The position numbers were made by a program, and so were the translations under genes. Below are positions 16,799 through 27,867 of a DNA stretch of 64,000 nt, piece after piece. The first letter of the stretch is position 1, and each line of letters begins with the position of its first letter. The stretch comes from Mangrovivirga halotolerans (GTDB taxonomy: Bacteria > Bacteroidota > Bacteroidia > Cytophagales > Cyclobacteriaceae). Location: positions 496,001 through 560,000 of the forward strand of contig NZ_JAPFQN010000005.1 of assembly GCF_026241165.1 (NCBI RefSeq), given 5' to 3'. Below the pieces are notes generated by a model that was not told the DNA's origin, did not search any database, and worked only from the letters and a program-made list of their open reading frames with translations.

Positions 16799-17011
16799 TT
16801 AAATTTTTTCTATGTTAAAACCTGCTTTCTCAACAGCTTTTATCACCTCTTCTTCGTTTGCTACCTCATCAAAAGTAACTTCGAGGATTTTATCAGGATT
16901 ATCAGTATCAACTTTCCAGAAATCTACATCGTCCAGGTCATTTAAATGCGGGGTAACTGATTTTATACAATTTCCACAATTAATATTAGTCTTAAATTTT
17001 ACACTCTCCAT
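16799..17011 (-). CDS. Small heavy-metal-associated (HMA) domain protein
   Basis: A 70-residue protein with the ferredoxin-like HMA fold. It has Cys12 and Cys15 in NCGNC, where typical metallochaperones have MxCxxC (here the motif is I-N-C-G-N-C, no Met). The fold ends with VIKAVEKAGFNIEKI. Such proteins pass Cu(I) to P-type ATPases. The gene follows copA by 11 bases, so they form an operon. The missing Met and the acidic surface (DLDDVDFWKVDTDNPD) could change partner specificity. Confidence 0.85.
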   Translation of the reverse strand: MESVKFKTNINCGNCIKSVTPHLNDLDDVDFWKVDTDNPDKILEVTFDEVANEEEVIKAVEKAGFNIEKI

Positions 17012-17022
17012 TTTATATAAAT

Positions 17023-19263
17023 CTATCTTTTGTTTCGTAATAATAAACTATTTAATACGACTGAAACAGAACTAAAAGCCATTGCTGCTCCTGCAATCAT
17101 TGGACTAAGAAGCCACCCGGTAAACGGGTATAATACTCCAGCAGCAATCGGAATGGCTATAATGTTGTATATAAATGCCCAAAACAGATTCTGTTTGATC
17201 GTTTTAGAGGCATTTCGGCTTAATTTAACCGCCTGAAGAACTTTTGAAAGATCCCCTTTCATTAAAATGATACCGGCACTATCAATAGCGATATCAGTAC
17301 CAGTCCCCATTGCAATTCCTGTATCCGCTAATGCCAGCGCTTCAGCATCATTTATTCCATCGCCCGCCATTGCAACTTTAAAATTCCTTGACTGCAATTC
17401 TTTTATAATTTTACCTTTGTCAGCAGGTAATAAATTTGCTTTGTAATGTTCAATCCCCACTTCTCTTGAAACAGCTTTCGCAGTTACTTCATTATCTCCA
17501 GTAAGCATTTCTGCTTCTATACCTTCCTTTCTTAGTTGAAGGATAGTCTCTTTTACTCCTGGCTTGACCATGTCTTCAATAACAGCAAAACATACCACTT
17601 CCCTGCCCTTGGCCATATAGACTTTTGTACCGGCCTTATGTTCATATTCTATATGCCGTGATTTAATTATCGGATCATTGGTAAAGGCATCATGATCGTC
17701 CATCATTTTCAAATTACCAATAACATATTTACTGCCTTTGCAATCAGCTACCATGCCTTTTCCAGGTACGTTTTGAGGATTTTCAATTTCAAAAACCTCA
17801 GGACTATTAAGGTCTTTTAAAAATCCACTGATTATTGCTTTTCCTAGTGGATGTTCTGATTCTTTCTCTATACTAAGAAAAACATTCTTATAGAACACTT
17901 TATCTTCATCAGAGACATTTCCGGCCCATATAATTTCTTTTAATCTTGGTTTCCCTTCTGTTATTGTGCCGGTTTTATCTAAAACAAGAATATCAGATTT
18001 TTGTAAAGATTCCAGACTATCTGCATTTCTTATTAAAATACCTTGTTCGGCACCATTTCCTATACCTGCCATTAATGCAGTGGGGGTGGCGAGTCCAAGA
18101 GCACATGGGCAGGCTATTATTAATACGGTGACCAATACTGAAATTGCATGTGTTAATACTGGTTCAGGACCAATAAAATACCAGACGGAAGCAGAAAGTA
18201 GAGCTATTAAAATCACTACAGGAACAAATACTGATGCAATTTTATCTGCAATTTTCTGAACTTTAGGTTTCTCAGACTGAGCATTCCTTACCATCTCAAT
18301 GATCTGTGAAAGTAGGGTATCATTTCCTACACCTGTAGCCAATACTCTTAATGTACCATTACCATTAATGGTTCCTGTAAAAACTTTATCTTTTTTAGAT
18401 TTAAAAACAGGTATAGGTTCTCCTGTGATCATGCTCTCATCAACATAGGTCTCCCCTTTTTTAATTTTTCCATCAACAGGTATTCTGCTTCCAGGTTTAA
18501 TTATCACCAGGTCACCAGTTATCACCTCATCAACCGGAACTTCAGTTTCTTCACCATTACGAAAAATGGTCACCACAGAAGGTTGAAGCTTTATCAGATT
18601 TTTTATCGAAGAGGAAGTTTTAGACTTTGCTCTTTCTTCCAGATACCTGCCTAATAAAATCAATGAAATGATAACTACAGCCGATTCATAATAAACATGT
18701 GATTCTAATCCCCTGGAAATTAAAAACTCTGGGTAAACGGTATTAAATAAACTGTAAATAAATGCAATACCTGTACTTAAAGCTACCAGAGTATCCATAT
18801 TCATCTGCCCATGGCGTATTCTTTTAAAAGCATTTATAAAAAATTCATTTCCTGAATAAAACAGTACAGGAATACTTAGGAGTAAAGATATCTCGTTAGC
18901 ATATGCGATACTGTTATTTAAAATCATGGAAATAACAAATATCGGAGTAGTAAGTGCTAATCCAATTATTAACTTCTTTTTAAGAGAGTTTAATCTTTCT
19001 TCTTCCAGGTGCTCAGTTTGTTCTACCTGATTTTGTGCTGTGCCAAGTATTAATCCATAACCTATTTTGGCAGCTGCATCATTAAGAACATCTTCAGAAA
19101 TGAGATCTTTATAAAATGAAATATTTGCAGACTGATCGGCATAATTTATTTTAACAGAATCCACTCCCTCAAGCTCAGATAGAAATGTTTCTAGCGAATT
19201 AGCACATGCAGCGCATGTCATTCCCGTAACTGAAGTTTTTATATTCTTTATAGTATCTTCCAC
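17023..19263 (-). CDS. copA: Copper-exporting P1B-type ATPase
   Basis: A 746-residue heavy-metal ATPase. Residues 1-70 are an HMA domain with GMTCAAC (Cys17, Cys20). Eight membrane segments follow, with the transmembrane metal motif CPC at 385-387. The actuator has ITGEP, the phosphorylated Asp is in DKTGT (Asp429), the SEHPLG HP motif and the GDGINDAEAL hinge are all present. CPC plus the HMA pattern indicates Cu(I) export. One HMA domain only. The small HMA gene at 16799 follows. Upstream candidates for the -7 box (TATGTTTG at 19342-19349 and TAGTTTTG at 19299-19306, minus strand) lack a clear -33 TTG. Confidence 0.93.
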   Translation of the reverse strand: MEDTIKNIKTSVTGMTCAACANSLETFLSELEGVDSVKINYADQSANISFYKDLISEDVLNDAAAKIGYGLILGTAQNQVEQTEHLEEERLNSLKKKLIIGLALTTPIFVISMILNNSIAYANEISLLLSIPVLFYSGNEFFINAFKRIRHGQMNMDTLVALSTGIAFIYSLFNTVYPEFLISRGLESHVYYESAVVIISLILLGRYLEERAKSKTSSSIKNLIKLQPSVVTIFRNGEETEVPVDEVITGDLVIIKPGSRIPVDGKIKKGETYVDESMITGEPIPVFKSKKDKVFTGTINGNGTLRVLATGVGNDTLLSQIIEMVRNAQSEKPKVQKIADKIASVFVPVVILIALLSASVWYFIGPEPVLTHAISVLVTVLIIACPCALGLATPTALMAGIGNGAEQGILIRNADSLESLQKSDILVLDKTGTITEGKPRLKEIIWAGNVSDEDKVFYKNVFLSIEKESEHPLGKAIISGFLKDLNSPEVFEIENPQNVPGKGMVADCKGSKYVIGNLKMMDDHDAFTNDPIIKSRHIEYEHKAGTKVYMAKGREVVCFAVIEDMVKPGVKETILQLRKEGIEAEMLTGDNEVTAKAVSREVGIEHYKANLLPADKGKIIKELQSRNFKVAMAGDGINDAEALALADTGIAMGTGTDIAIDSAGIILMKGDLSKVLQAVKLSRNASKTIKQNLFWAFIYNIIAIPIAAGVLYPFTGWLLSPMIAGAAMAFSSVSVVLNSLLLRNKR

Positions 19264-19468
19264 AAATCTGTTTTTAACTCTACATAGATACGATTAATCA
19301 AAACTATTGTTTGAACATTTATTATCATAATTTACCATTTCCAAACATAGGTTTATTTCGATTCATTTTTTAAACATTTAAGCTTTCCAATAAGTTTTCT
19401 TCATAAAGAAATAATAATTCATTAATTTAAACTCAACCAAAATCATTTTTTATCAACCACTTCATTGT

Positions 19469-20788
19469 ATGCTTGTATTCTACCAATCCAAGACCATATT
19501 GTGGCATTGCATCGTGATAAAACTATGCGTTGTAACAATTCTTACTCTTTTCTTTTTCAATTTTTATACCTACTCACATTTCATCAGTGCCATTATAATT
19601 GTTTCGTGTAGTGTAATTTTACTCGCATCCACGATGTCAATTATCAGGTCTCACAACAAATACAGAAAAAGGTCGGTCAATAATCACAAAACTTTGTTTT
19701 ATTTCAATCCCAGTCCAATGTGGATTTATTCTATTAAAACCCTTCAATTTCTTGATGTAAATGAAGCAGCATTATCTAAATATAGATATACGCGAAAAGA
19801 ATTTCTCAACTTGAGTCTTTTGGATATTATCAAAGAAGCAGATAAAAGTGGTGCATACAGAAATTATTTTGGTCTGAATCAGCCAAATCAAAATGATAAG
19901 AAAACCTGGACTCACTATAGTTCAGATAAGGATGAATTAATTGTTGAAAAAAGATCCTATAAAGTTAAATTCAAAAATAAAGATGCGATTCTGGAAATAA
20001 TCATAGATGTGACTTCCCGTTTAGAAGCAAATAAAAAACTGACTGCCTCTATTAATGAATTGAATGACTTTGTTTATCGGGCATCGCACGATATCAGGGG
20101 ACCTCTGGCGCGAATTATAGGACTTTCTAATATAATGAAGAAGGATGAAGGTAAAGCAAAGAAATTTTCAGAGCTAATTGAAAATACTGCTACAGTTCTC
20201 GACCATAATTTAAAGAGGCTGCTTAGTCTTAATAATATTAAAAATATAGACCCTATGCCTTCAAAAATAGATGTACGAGACCTGATTAAGACGATTTGCA
20301 GTGTTGAAAGAATTCAACATCAAGGTACAGGAATTAATTTGATCTATGATTTTCAACGAAACCTTGTTGTCTATACTGATGAACAGCTTTTAAGAATCAT
20401 ACTTGAGAATATTATAGAAAATGCATTTAAATATTCTAAAAATAACGAAGACTCATTTATCCTGATCACTGCCTACAAAAAGGATCATGACTATTATATT
20501 CATGTTTATGACAACGGAATTGGAATTGAAGAAAAAATCAGATCTAAAATATTTGATTACTATTTCAGGGGAACCTCAAAATCGGAAGGCCCCGGTATCG
20601 GTTTGTCAATATCCAAACAGGCAGCAAAAAAAATAAATGCATCTATCTTTTACGATAAAATTAAGCTTTCTAATGATATAGTTACTGAATTTAAAATCAA
20701 AATACCTCCATTATCTTTATCAAATCCTGACCAAATGCCTAATTTTAAAATCATTAATACTTTACCGGCATATTATTATTACTCATGA
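19469..20788 (+). CDS. PAS sensor histidine kinase, membrane bound
   Basis: A 439-residue kinase. Two membrane segments lie in residues 12-34 and 40-60 with almost no external loop. A PAS domain spans about 77-185 (LFYFNPSPMWIYSIKTLQFLDVNEAAL). The dimerisation/phosphotransfer helix has FVYRASHDIRGPLARIIGL with His207. The ATPase domain shows an N box (ENIIENAFKYSK), a G1 box (DNGIGIEE) and a G2 box (GPGIGLSI). No response regulator is adjacent. Its stop codon overlaps the SMUG2 glycosylase gene by 4 bases (ATGA), so the two are translationally coupled. Confidence 0.88.
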   Translation: MLVFYQSKTILWHCIVIKLCVVTILTLFFFNFYTYSHFISAIIIVSCSVILLASTMSIIRSHNKYRKRSVNNHKTLFYFNPSPMWIYSIKTLQFLDVNEAALSKYRYTRKEFLNLSLLDIIKEADKSGAYRNYFGLNQPNQNDKKTWTHYSSDKDELIVEKRSYKVKFKNKDAILEIIIDVTSRLEANKKLTASINELNDFVYRASHDIRGPLARIIGLSNIMKKDEGKAKKFSELIENTATVLDHNLKRLLSLNNIKNIDPMPSKIDVRDLIKTICSVERIQHQGTGINLIYDFQRNLVVYTDEQLLRIILENIIENAFKYSKNNEDSFILITAYKKDHDYYIHVYDNGIGIEEKIRSKIFDYYFRGTSKSEGPGIGLSISKQAAKKINASIFYDKIKLSNDIVTEFKIKIPPLSLSNPDQMPNFKIINTLPAYYYYS

Positions 20789-21483
20789 ATAATAAACTAC
20801 TTTTTGAATATCATAAAGAACTCAAGGAAAAGTTTCCTTCAAGCAAAATAGATTCATCTATTAATGTTCTTGATCCTTATGAAGACGATAAAACAATAGA
20901 AAATATAGAAGTCTTCTTTGATAAATATTATGAGGATAATGAGCACCGTACGATTATTCTAGGTATTAATCCTGGAAGATTTGGTGCTGGAGTGACTGGT
21001 ATTCCATTCACCGACCCTATCTATATGGATACTGAATTAGGTATTCCTAATAATTATAATAAAAGACATGAGCTTTCATCTCAATATATCTATCAAATGA
21101 TTAATGATTACGGTGGACCTCAAAAATACTACGGAGATGTTGTCGTTAGTGCTGTTTCTCCTCTTGGATTTGAAAAAGAGGGAAAAAATTTAAATTATTA
21201 CGATGATAAAAATCTTAAAAATGCCATTTATGATTATTCAGTATATCAGTTAAAAAAACTAATTAATATAGTCGGGCCCCAAAAATCAATTATTAGTCTT
21301 GGTGGAGGGAAAAACCAAAAATACCTGGAAGATCTTAATAAAAAGGAAAAAATAGCTGATGAAATAGTTGCTCTTCCTCATCCCAGGTACATAATGCAAT
21401 ACAAAAGAAGGTACCTAAAAGACTATATTTCAAACTATATCAATACTATCAGTTCAGTCGTTGACCAAAACCGATCTATCTGA
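20785..21483 (+). CDS. Uracil-DNA glycosylase superfamily protein, SMUG2 type
   Basis: A 232-residue protein of the UDG superfamily, closest to SMUG2 (DUF4918). The water-activating loop is GINPGRFGAGVTGIPFTDP (residues 60-78), and the DNA-insertion loop near the end has HPRYIMQYKRRY. A ISLGGGKNQKYL strand precedes it. SMUG2 enzymes remove uracil from DNA in base-excision repair. The gene overlaps the upstream kinase gene by 4 bases, and its last 30 bases overlap the convergent SF1 helicase gene. Its pairing with a sensor kinase has no obvious explanation. Confidence 0.83.
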   Translation: MNNKLLFEYHKELKEKFPSSKIDSSINVLDPYEDDKTIENIEVFFDKYYEDNEHRTIILGINPGRFGAGVTGIPFTDPIYMDTELGIPNNYNKRHELSSQYIYQMINDYGGPQKYYGDVVVSAVSPLGFEKEGKNLNYYDDKNLKNAIYDYSVYQLKKLINIVGPQKSIISLGGGKNQKYLEDLNKKEKIADEIVALPHPRYIMQYKRRYLKDYISNYINTISSVVDQNRSI

Positions 21484-23451
21484 TTGCCGGATCTGCTTCA
21501 TCAAAGCTGAATAATATTTATTATCCTTAAGAGTATTTTCATTACCAATAATGATCAGCTTTTTCTTTGCTCGCGTCAGAGCAACATTTAACCGTCTGTA
21601 ATCAGTTAAAAATCCTATTTTCCCTTTATTATTTGATCTAACCAGCGATAAAATGATTATTTCTTTCTCCCTTCCCTGAAATCCATCAATGGATTTTATT
21701 TCTATACCCTCAATATCGATCATCTTTTTCATCAGAGTTACCTGCCCTTCATAAGGGCTTATAATTCCAATATCTTCAGGAAATACCCTGGAAAACAATA
21801 AAGCCTCAATAACTTGTTTCACTTTTTCAGCTTCCTCCATATTAAAATATGAATAAGCTCCCTCTTTCTTATCTTCTTTACCTTCTACATTAATGAAGCT
21901 TATTGGCTTATTGGAACTCAATATTTTGAATTTTTCAGGGTCATATTGTTCATCAGGTGGCATAAATCCATTCAGATCATTAAGAGTCTTGTTCTTAGCT
22001 TGCTCAGCGGCTACCAATTGACCTCCGTAAAATGATCTATTAGAGAACTTCATAATTTCAGAATTCATTCTGTATTGCACTTCCAGCATTACACTCCATT
22101 CTTTATATCCTGAGATCCAGCGTTCGAACAAAGACAAATAAAGATCTTCTGCTTCTTTACAAATTACAGTGGGTGGTAACTGCTTATGATCTCCTGCCAT
22201 AATCCACTTCTTTGCCTTTGTCATAGCGATTAATGAGGAAGGTTCAACAGATTGGGTACACTCATCAATTACAGAAATATCAAAACTAAATGGCTCTAGT
22301 ACCTCGCTTCCGGCTGCACTATTGGTTGAAAGCACTACATCAGACTGTCCAATGAGTTGCTTTACAGCTTCATCTTCAGCTTTTTTAGCTTCTTCTACAA
22401 GTTTGTTTACTTTCTCCTGTAGCTTTAACCAATTTGCCATTCTATGAATCTTCTGAATAGGAATTCCTCTGGTAGATGCTTTTTTCTTCGATAGTTTAAG
22501 AATTTCCTGATCAGACAATCCTCTTTTATTTTGTCCGTTAGGAACAGTAAATTTATCCTGGTCCTGTTTTAATTCATGTATAGTATTCCACATAGCAGTG
22601 GCAGACTGAAATCCTTCTGTATTCTGTATTTTATAATCCAGGCATACAGGAATGAGTTCCTGATGTATTCTTGCCGGATTACCAATTCGCAGAACTTTCA
22701 ATCCCGATTTCATTAGTTTCTCAACCATATTATCAACGGCAGTATTAGAGTCTGCTGTTGCTAATACTTTTTTACCAGCCTGCACATGCTGATAAATTAT
22801 TTCTGTTAAAGTAGTTGTTTTACCCGTTCCAGGAGGGCCGTGTAATAAAAATAAATCCTTACTCTGGAGACACTTCTCAATTGCAAATTTTTGCTTACTA
22901 TTTAATTGAGAATTTGAATAGGTCAATACTTCCTGTTGCTTTTCATTTTCTTCCCGTGGCTCTCTGTGGAAAAGTAAAAGATCGGACAAGATCTGATGCG
23001 GTTTTAGTTTTCCCACAGCCTCCTGCATCCTTTTAAAAGTAACATCATTAGCAAAAAGATCTACTCTGACACCCCTGCCATAAACATAATGCGGCGGTAG
23101 GGTCTGGTAGGCAACAGTAATCGTTCCCTTAGTTAGCTCATGAACAACCGCATGTTCTTCTCTACCAGAGGGGTTTCCGCTACTTAATATAACAAGATCA
23201 CCTACACTGATCTGTGTATCAGGCAACTTTCCCCTTCCACCTAATCGAACCAGATAAGTGCCACCCAGACCTGCCCCGGCATCTTTACCGCGAAGATCCA
23301 GCAAGGCCCGACCTTTTCTCTGACGCTCCGGCCCGGACAAAACCCTGATCTCATTAAGCTGAGCCATCATTTCTTCTTCCCGCTCAAGATCGATCAGTCT
23401 TTTAAAATACTTTTGATATCGCTTTATGCTCTTAATCTCTTCCAAATCCAT
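21454..23451 (-). CDS. SF1B DNA/RNA helicase, Smubp2/Upf1-like
   Basis: A 665-residue AAA_11/AAA_12 helicase. Walker A is GPPGTGKTTT, motif II is VIDECTQS, motif III GDHKQLPP, motif IV-V region VIEALLFSRVFPEDIGIISPYEGQ, SIDGFQGREKEI, and motif VI RRLNVALTRAKK. An insertion of about 130 residues sits between motifs I and II. An N-terminal ISVGDLVIL-type OB-like part precedes the core. Homologues include the Bacteroidota 'IGHMBP2 family' helicases; role is probably nucleic-acid unwinding in stress or repair. Substrate not shown. Confidence 0.88.
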   Translation of the reverse strand: MDLEEIKSIKRYQKYFKRLIDLEREEEMMAQLNEIRVLSGPERQRKGRALLDLRGKDAGAGLGGTYLVRLGGRGKLPDTQISVGDLVILSSGNPSGREEHAVVHELTKGTITVAYQTLPPHYVYGRGVRVDLFANDVTFKRMQEAVGKLKPHQILSDLLLFHREPREENEKQQEVLTYSNSQLNSKQKFAIEKCLQSKDLFLLHGPPGTGKTTTLTEIIYQHVQAGKKVLATADSNTAVDNMVEKLMKSGLKVLRIGNPARIHQELIPVCLDYKIQNTEGFQSATAMWNTIHELKQDQDKFTVPNGQNKRGLSDQEILKLSKKKASTRGIPIQKIHRMANWLKLQEKVNKLVEEAKKAEDEAVKQLIGQSDVVLSTNSAAGSEVLEPFSFDISVIDECTQSVEPSSLIAMTKAKKWIMAGDHKQLPPTVICKEAEDLYLSLFERWISGYKEWSVMLEVQYRMNSEIMKFSNRSFYGGQLVAAEQAKNKTLNDLNGFMPPDEQYDPEKFKILSSNKPISFINVEGKEDKKEGAYSYFNMEEAEKVKQVIEALLFSRVFPEDIGIISPYEGQVTLMKKMIDIEGIEIKSIDGFQGREKEIIILSLVRSNNKGKIGFLTDYRRLNVALTRAKKKLIIIGNENTLKDNKYYSALMKQIRQSDRSVLVND

Positions 23452-23550
23452 TGTTATTTATCCTTAATCTCACCTACAAAAAAAGGTGAATAAGTATACT
23501 GAATATCAATTAATTATATTAAGTTAACTAAATAAATGATATAGAATTTA

Positions 23551-24153
23551 TCAAGGTATGATCTCTTTAAGATCAGTAACAAAATTTTTCATTCTTGTAT
23601 CTTCCATCATTACTTGATTTACAGCTTCCTGGTCTTCAGGTGATTTGTCCTGTGAAAGCTTAAATCTGTTTTTAATCCTTGTAATTGTAATTTTAAACCC
23701 CTGAATAAAAGGTAATAACCTGTCAATCCTCGGGTCATTGTAATCTAGTTTCCAGTCCCTGGTATCCAATTCATCAGCCATTCTAACTAATAAATTCCTA
23801 CATTCCTCATCTGAAATAAATTCTGCTCTACCCGCTATTTCAACGTACGCATAATTCCATGTGGGTAACTGATTTTCACTTACATAATTCAATGGGGAAA
23901 TATATGTATCAGGTCCTTTAAAAAGAATTTTAACCTCTCCTCCCTTTAGTGCACTGGTTTGTGGATTATTATTGTCTATATGTCCTAATAATACCATTCT
24001 ATCCGAAATTTGGTCTACCAATAAAGGCATCAGGGTTACGTCAGGTAATGAATCAGTATTTGAAGTGATAACAGTAGCGAGTGGAAATAACCGCATCACT
24101 TTCAATGACATGGCCATTGAGGATTCACTATAATGTTTGGGAGGATATTTCAT
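23551..24153 (-). CDS. PaiB-like FMN-binding protein
   Basis: A 200-residue split-barrel protein of the PaiB family: starts MKYPPKHY, has LPLLVD-type MPLLVDQI, then GHIDNNNPQ and WNYAYVEIAG (about 124-133), the signatures of PaiB. In Bacillus subtilis PaiB acts as a negative regulator of sporulation and protease genes and binds FMN/heme-type ligands; in Bacteroidota the function is unknown. No PaiA acetyltransferase is adjacent. Divergent from the ABC-F gene at 24260. Confidence 0.85.
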   Translation of the reverse strand: MKYPPKHYSESSMAMSLKVMRLFPLATVITSNTDSLPDVTLMPLLVDQISDRMVLLGHIDNNNPQTSALKGGEVKILFKGPDTYISPLNYVSENQLPTWNYAYVEIAGRAEFISDEECRNLLVRMADELDTRDWKLDYNDPRIDRLLPFIQGFKITITRIKNRFKLSQDKSPEDQEAVNQVMMEDTRMKNFVTDLKEIIP

Positions 24154-24253
24154 TTATATATCGATTAATTATTACAGGATGTACTGCCGAACCGTTTGAA
24201 TTTTATACCTTTGCAGCTTTAAAATTATCAAATGCCTTAGGGCTAACAAATAA

Positions 24254-25873
<1,620 letters not shown>

Positions 25874-25894
25874 AAAAAATATCATCTGAAAATG

Positions 25895-25924
25895 AAAAAG
25901 CCGGGTTATTAAATCCGGCTTTTT
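25895..25924 (+). terminator. Intrinsic terminator of the ABC-F gene
   Basis: AAAAAGCCGG (25895-25904) pairs with CCGGCTTTTT (25915-25924) around a 10-base loop. It sits between convergent genes (ABC-F and the 25929 gene) and can work in both directions. Confidence 0.85.
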
Positions 25925-25928
25925 TGGG

Positions 25929-26399
25929 TCAGTTAGGTAATAACTGTAATAATGTTTTAAAATAGTTTCCTTCATCCGGAACACATCCTTTCTCGATCAA
26001 CTGAAAAATTTCTTCTTCCCTGCTCTTTTCGTAATTTTTTGTAGAGGTAAATACCTTCAGTTTTTTAATATCTTCTTTACTAAGATCTGAAAGAGGCATT
26101 TCAGTAAAGTTGATCTTATCACTTTCAGTATTCAGAGAAACTAATACCATATTCGATGCTGAAAATCTGAATGCTGTGATGCTTTGAGGATCAAATTTCA
26201 CAGCAAAATGTATCTTTCGCATCCATTGCTCATACATCACTTCACTGAACCAGGCTATGATTTCATCTGCTTTATCAGGTTCCTCTTCCTTGATCTTTTT
26301 CCAATCTTCTGCTGTAATAGTTTGGACTGATAAAAACTCTATAAACTCATCTTTTAATTTTTCCAGTTCAGTTTTTGTCAGTACTCTGTATTTTTTCAT
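25929..26399 (-). CDS. Conserved hypothetical protein (possibly DUF6495)
   Basis: A 156-residue acidic soluble protein: begins KKYRVLTKTELEKLKDEFIEFLSVQTITAEDW, has DEIIAWFSEVMYEQWMRKIHFAV (about 48-70) and SASNMVLVSLN, and ends NYFKTLLQLLPN. It resembles an uncharacterised Bacteroidota family, which I recall as DUF6495, without certainty. Its first 4 bases overlap the end of the DEAD-box helicase gene (ATGA), so translation is coupled. A role linked to RNA metabolism is a guess by context. Confidence 0.65.
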   Translation of the reverse strand: MKKYRVLTKTELEKLKDEFIEFLSVQTITAEDWKKIKEEEPDKADEIIAWFSEVMYEQWMRKIHFAVKFDPQSITAFRFSASNMVLVSLNTESDKINFTEMPLSDLSKEDIKKLKVFTSTKNYEKSREEEIFQLIEKGCVPDEGNYFKTLLQLLPN

Positions 26400-27703
26400 T
26401 CTCCGCTTTTCTTATGCTGCTGTTTATTTCTTCCTTTATTATGCGACTTATGTCCTGAGTTTTTGTTTCCCTGGTATCCTTTATGTTTATAATTTCCTTT
26501 CCCTTTATTGTTGTTTGACTTCTTAAAGTTTTTCCTTTTATTCTTGCGGAAAGGCTGAGGATTGTATGCGGGACCTTCACCAAGTTCCGCTGGTAATTCT
26601 CCCTTTGGAACTACTGTCTCAATCATTCTCTCGATCTTATAAAATTTTCGCTGATCATCCTCATTGATAAATGTTACCGCTTTACCTGTTCGGGACGCTC
26701 TGGCAGTTCTTCCCACTCTATGTACATAATCTTCCGGATCCGATGGTGAATCGTAATTGACAACAAGATCAATTCCCTCAACATCAATTCCTCTGGCTAA
26801 AATATCTGTACCGATCAACACTCTTACCTGCTTATTTTTAAAATCCCTCATTAGAGATTCCCTTTCAGGTTGTTCAAGATCTGAATGAAATGCCCGTACA
26901 TCATATTTTTTCCTGATCATCTCTTTCTCCAGATCCTTCACGATTTCCTTTCTTGAAGCAAAGATGATTATACTTTCATAATTACCTTCATCAAGAAGAT
27001 TCATTAAAAGTGGGGTCTTTTGCTTATTGTATACAGAATAAGCTACCTGATCAACTCCGGCTGCTGGTTTAGAAATTGAGATATTTACCTCTGCCGGATT
27101 ATGAAGAATTTTATTGGCCAGTTCTCTGATCTTTCTAGGCATGGTAGCACTAAAAAGAAGTGTTTGCCTCTTTTTAGGGATAAATGATATGATTCTGATA
27201 ATATCATCATAAAATCCCATATCTAGCATTCTGTCAGCCTCATCGAGAATTAAATGCTCCAGACCTGAAAAATCAAAATCAACAGTATTCAATTGAGAAA
27301 GAAGTCTGCCGGGTGTAGCAACTATTATATCGACACCTTGCTTCATTGCATGCTTCTGTCTCGTCCAGGTAGCACCATCTCCTCCTCCATAAATTGGAAT
27401 ACTTGAGGTGTTGACGAAATACCCAAATCCTTGTAACTGTTGATCTATTTGCTGAACTAGCTCCCTCGTTGGTGCAAGAATCAAAGTATTTATTTTATTG
27501 GAATTACTTTCAGCTATCCTGTTTAAAACCGGTAGTAAATATGCAGCTGTTTTACCTGTACCTGTTTGGGCACATCCGATAAGGTCCCTGCCTTCAAGTA
27601 CTTTAGGAATAGCCTGTTCTTGTATAGGGGTTGCTTCTTCAAAACCCATGGACATCAATCCGTCCAGCAGGCTTTCATTTAATTTAAGTTCTTGAAATTT
27701 CAA
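26396..27703 (-). CDS. DEAD-box ATP-dependent RNA helicase, RhlE-like
   Basis: A 435-residue helicase. It has Q motif TPIQEQAIP, motif I AQTGTGKTA, Ia PTRELVQQ, II DEAD (LDEADRM), III SAT, IV region IIIFASRK, V ARGIDV and VI HRVGRTARA. The C-terminal 60 residues are a basic, Asn/Lys/Gly-rich tail (KNKRKNFKKSNNNKGKGNYKHK) that probably binds RNA. RhlE-type helicases aid ribosome assembly and mRNA turnover, particularly at low temperature. It precedes and overlaps the 25929 gene by 4 bases. A second DEAD-box gene is at 54208. Confidence 0.92.
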   Translation of the reverse strand: MKFQELKLNESLLDGLMSMGFEEATPIQEQAIPKVLEGRDLIGCAQTGTGKTAAYLLPVLNRIAESNSNKINTLILAPTRELVQQIDQQLQGFGYFVNTSSIPIYGGGDGATWTRQKHAMKQGVDIIVATPGRLLSQLNTVDFDFSGLEHLILDEADRMLDMGFYDDIIRIISFIPKKRQTLLFSATMPRKIRELANKILHNPAEVNISISKPAAGVDQVAYSVYNKQKTPLLMNLLDEGNYESIIIFASRKEIVKDLEKEMIRKKYDVRAFHSDLEQPERESLMRDFKNKQVRVLIGTDILARGIDVEGIDLVVNYDSPSDPEDYVHRVGRTARASRTGKAVTFINEDDQRKFYKIERMIETVVPKGELPAELGEGPAYNPQPFRKNKRKNFKKSNNNKGKGNYKHKGYQGNKNSGHKSHNKGRNKQQHKKSGE

Positions 27704-27867
27704 ATGTTAATTATTTATTAGTGTAAATCTATAACCTAAAATATTTATCTGATTTACCAAAAAGTTGTTAAGCTAATATCAAACTATTGATGCTCAGTCT
27801 ACAAATTTAAACGGATTAAATTTAAATTGTATCATCTGTCACCAATATTAATCTTATTACATTGTAT

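Noticed and set aside
19299-19349. Two TAnnTTTG boxes upstream of copA
   Set aside because: Both match the -7 box but neither has a TTG at the -33 distance, so neither was listed as a promoter.
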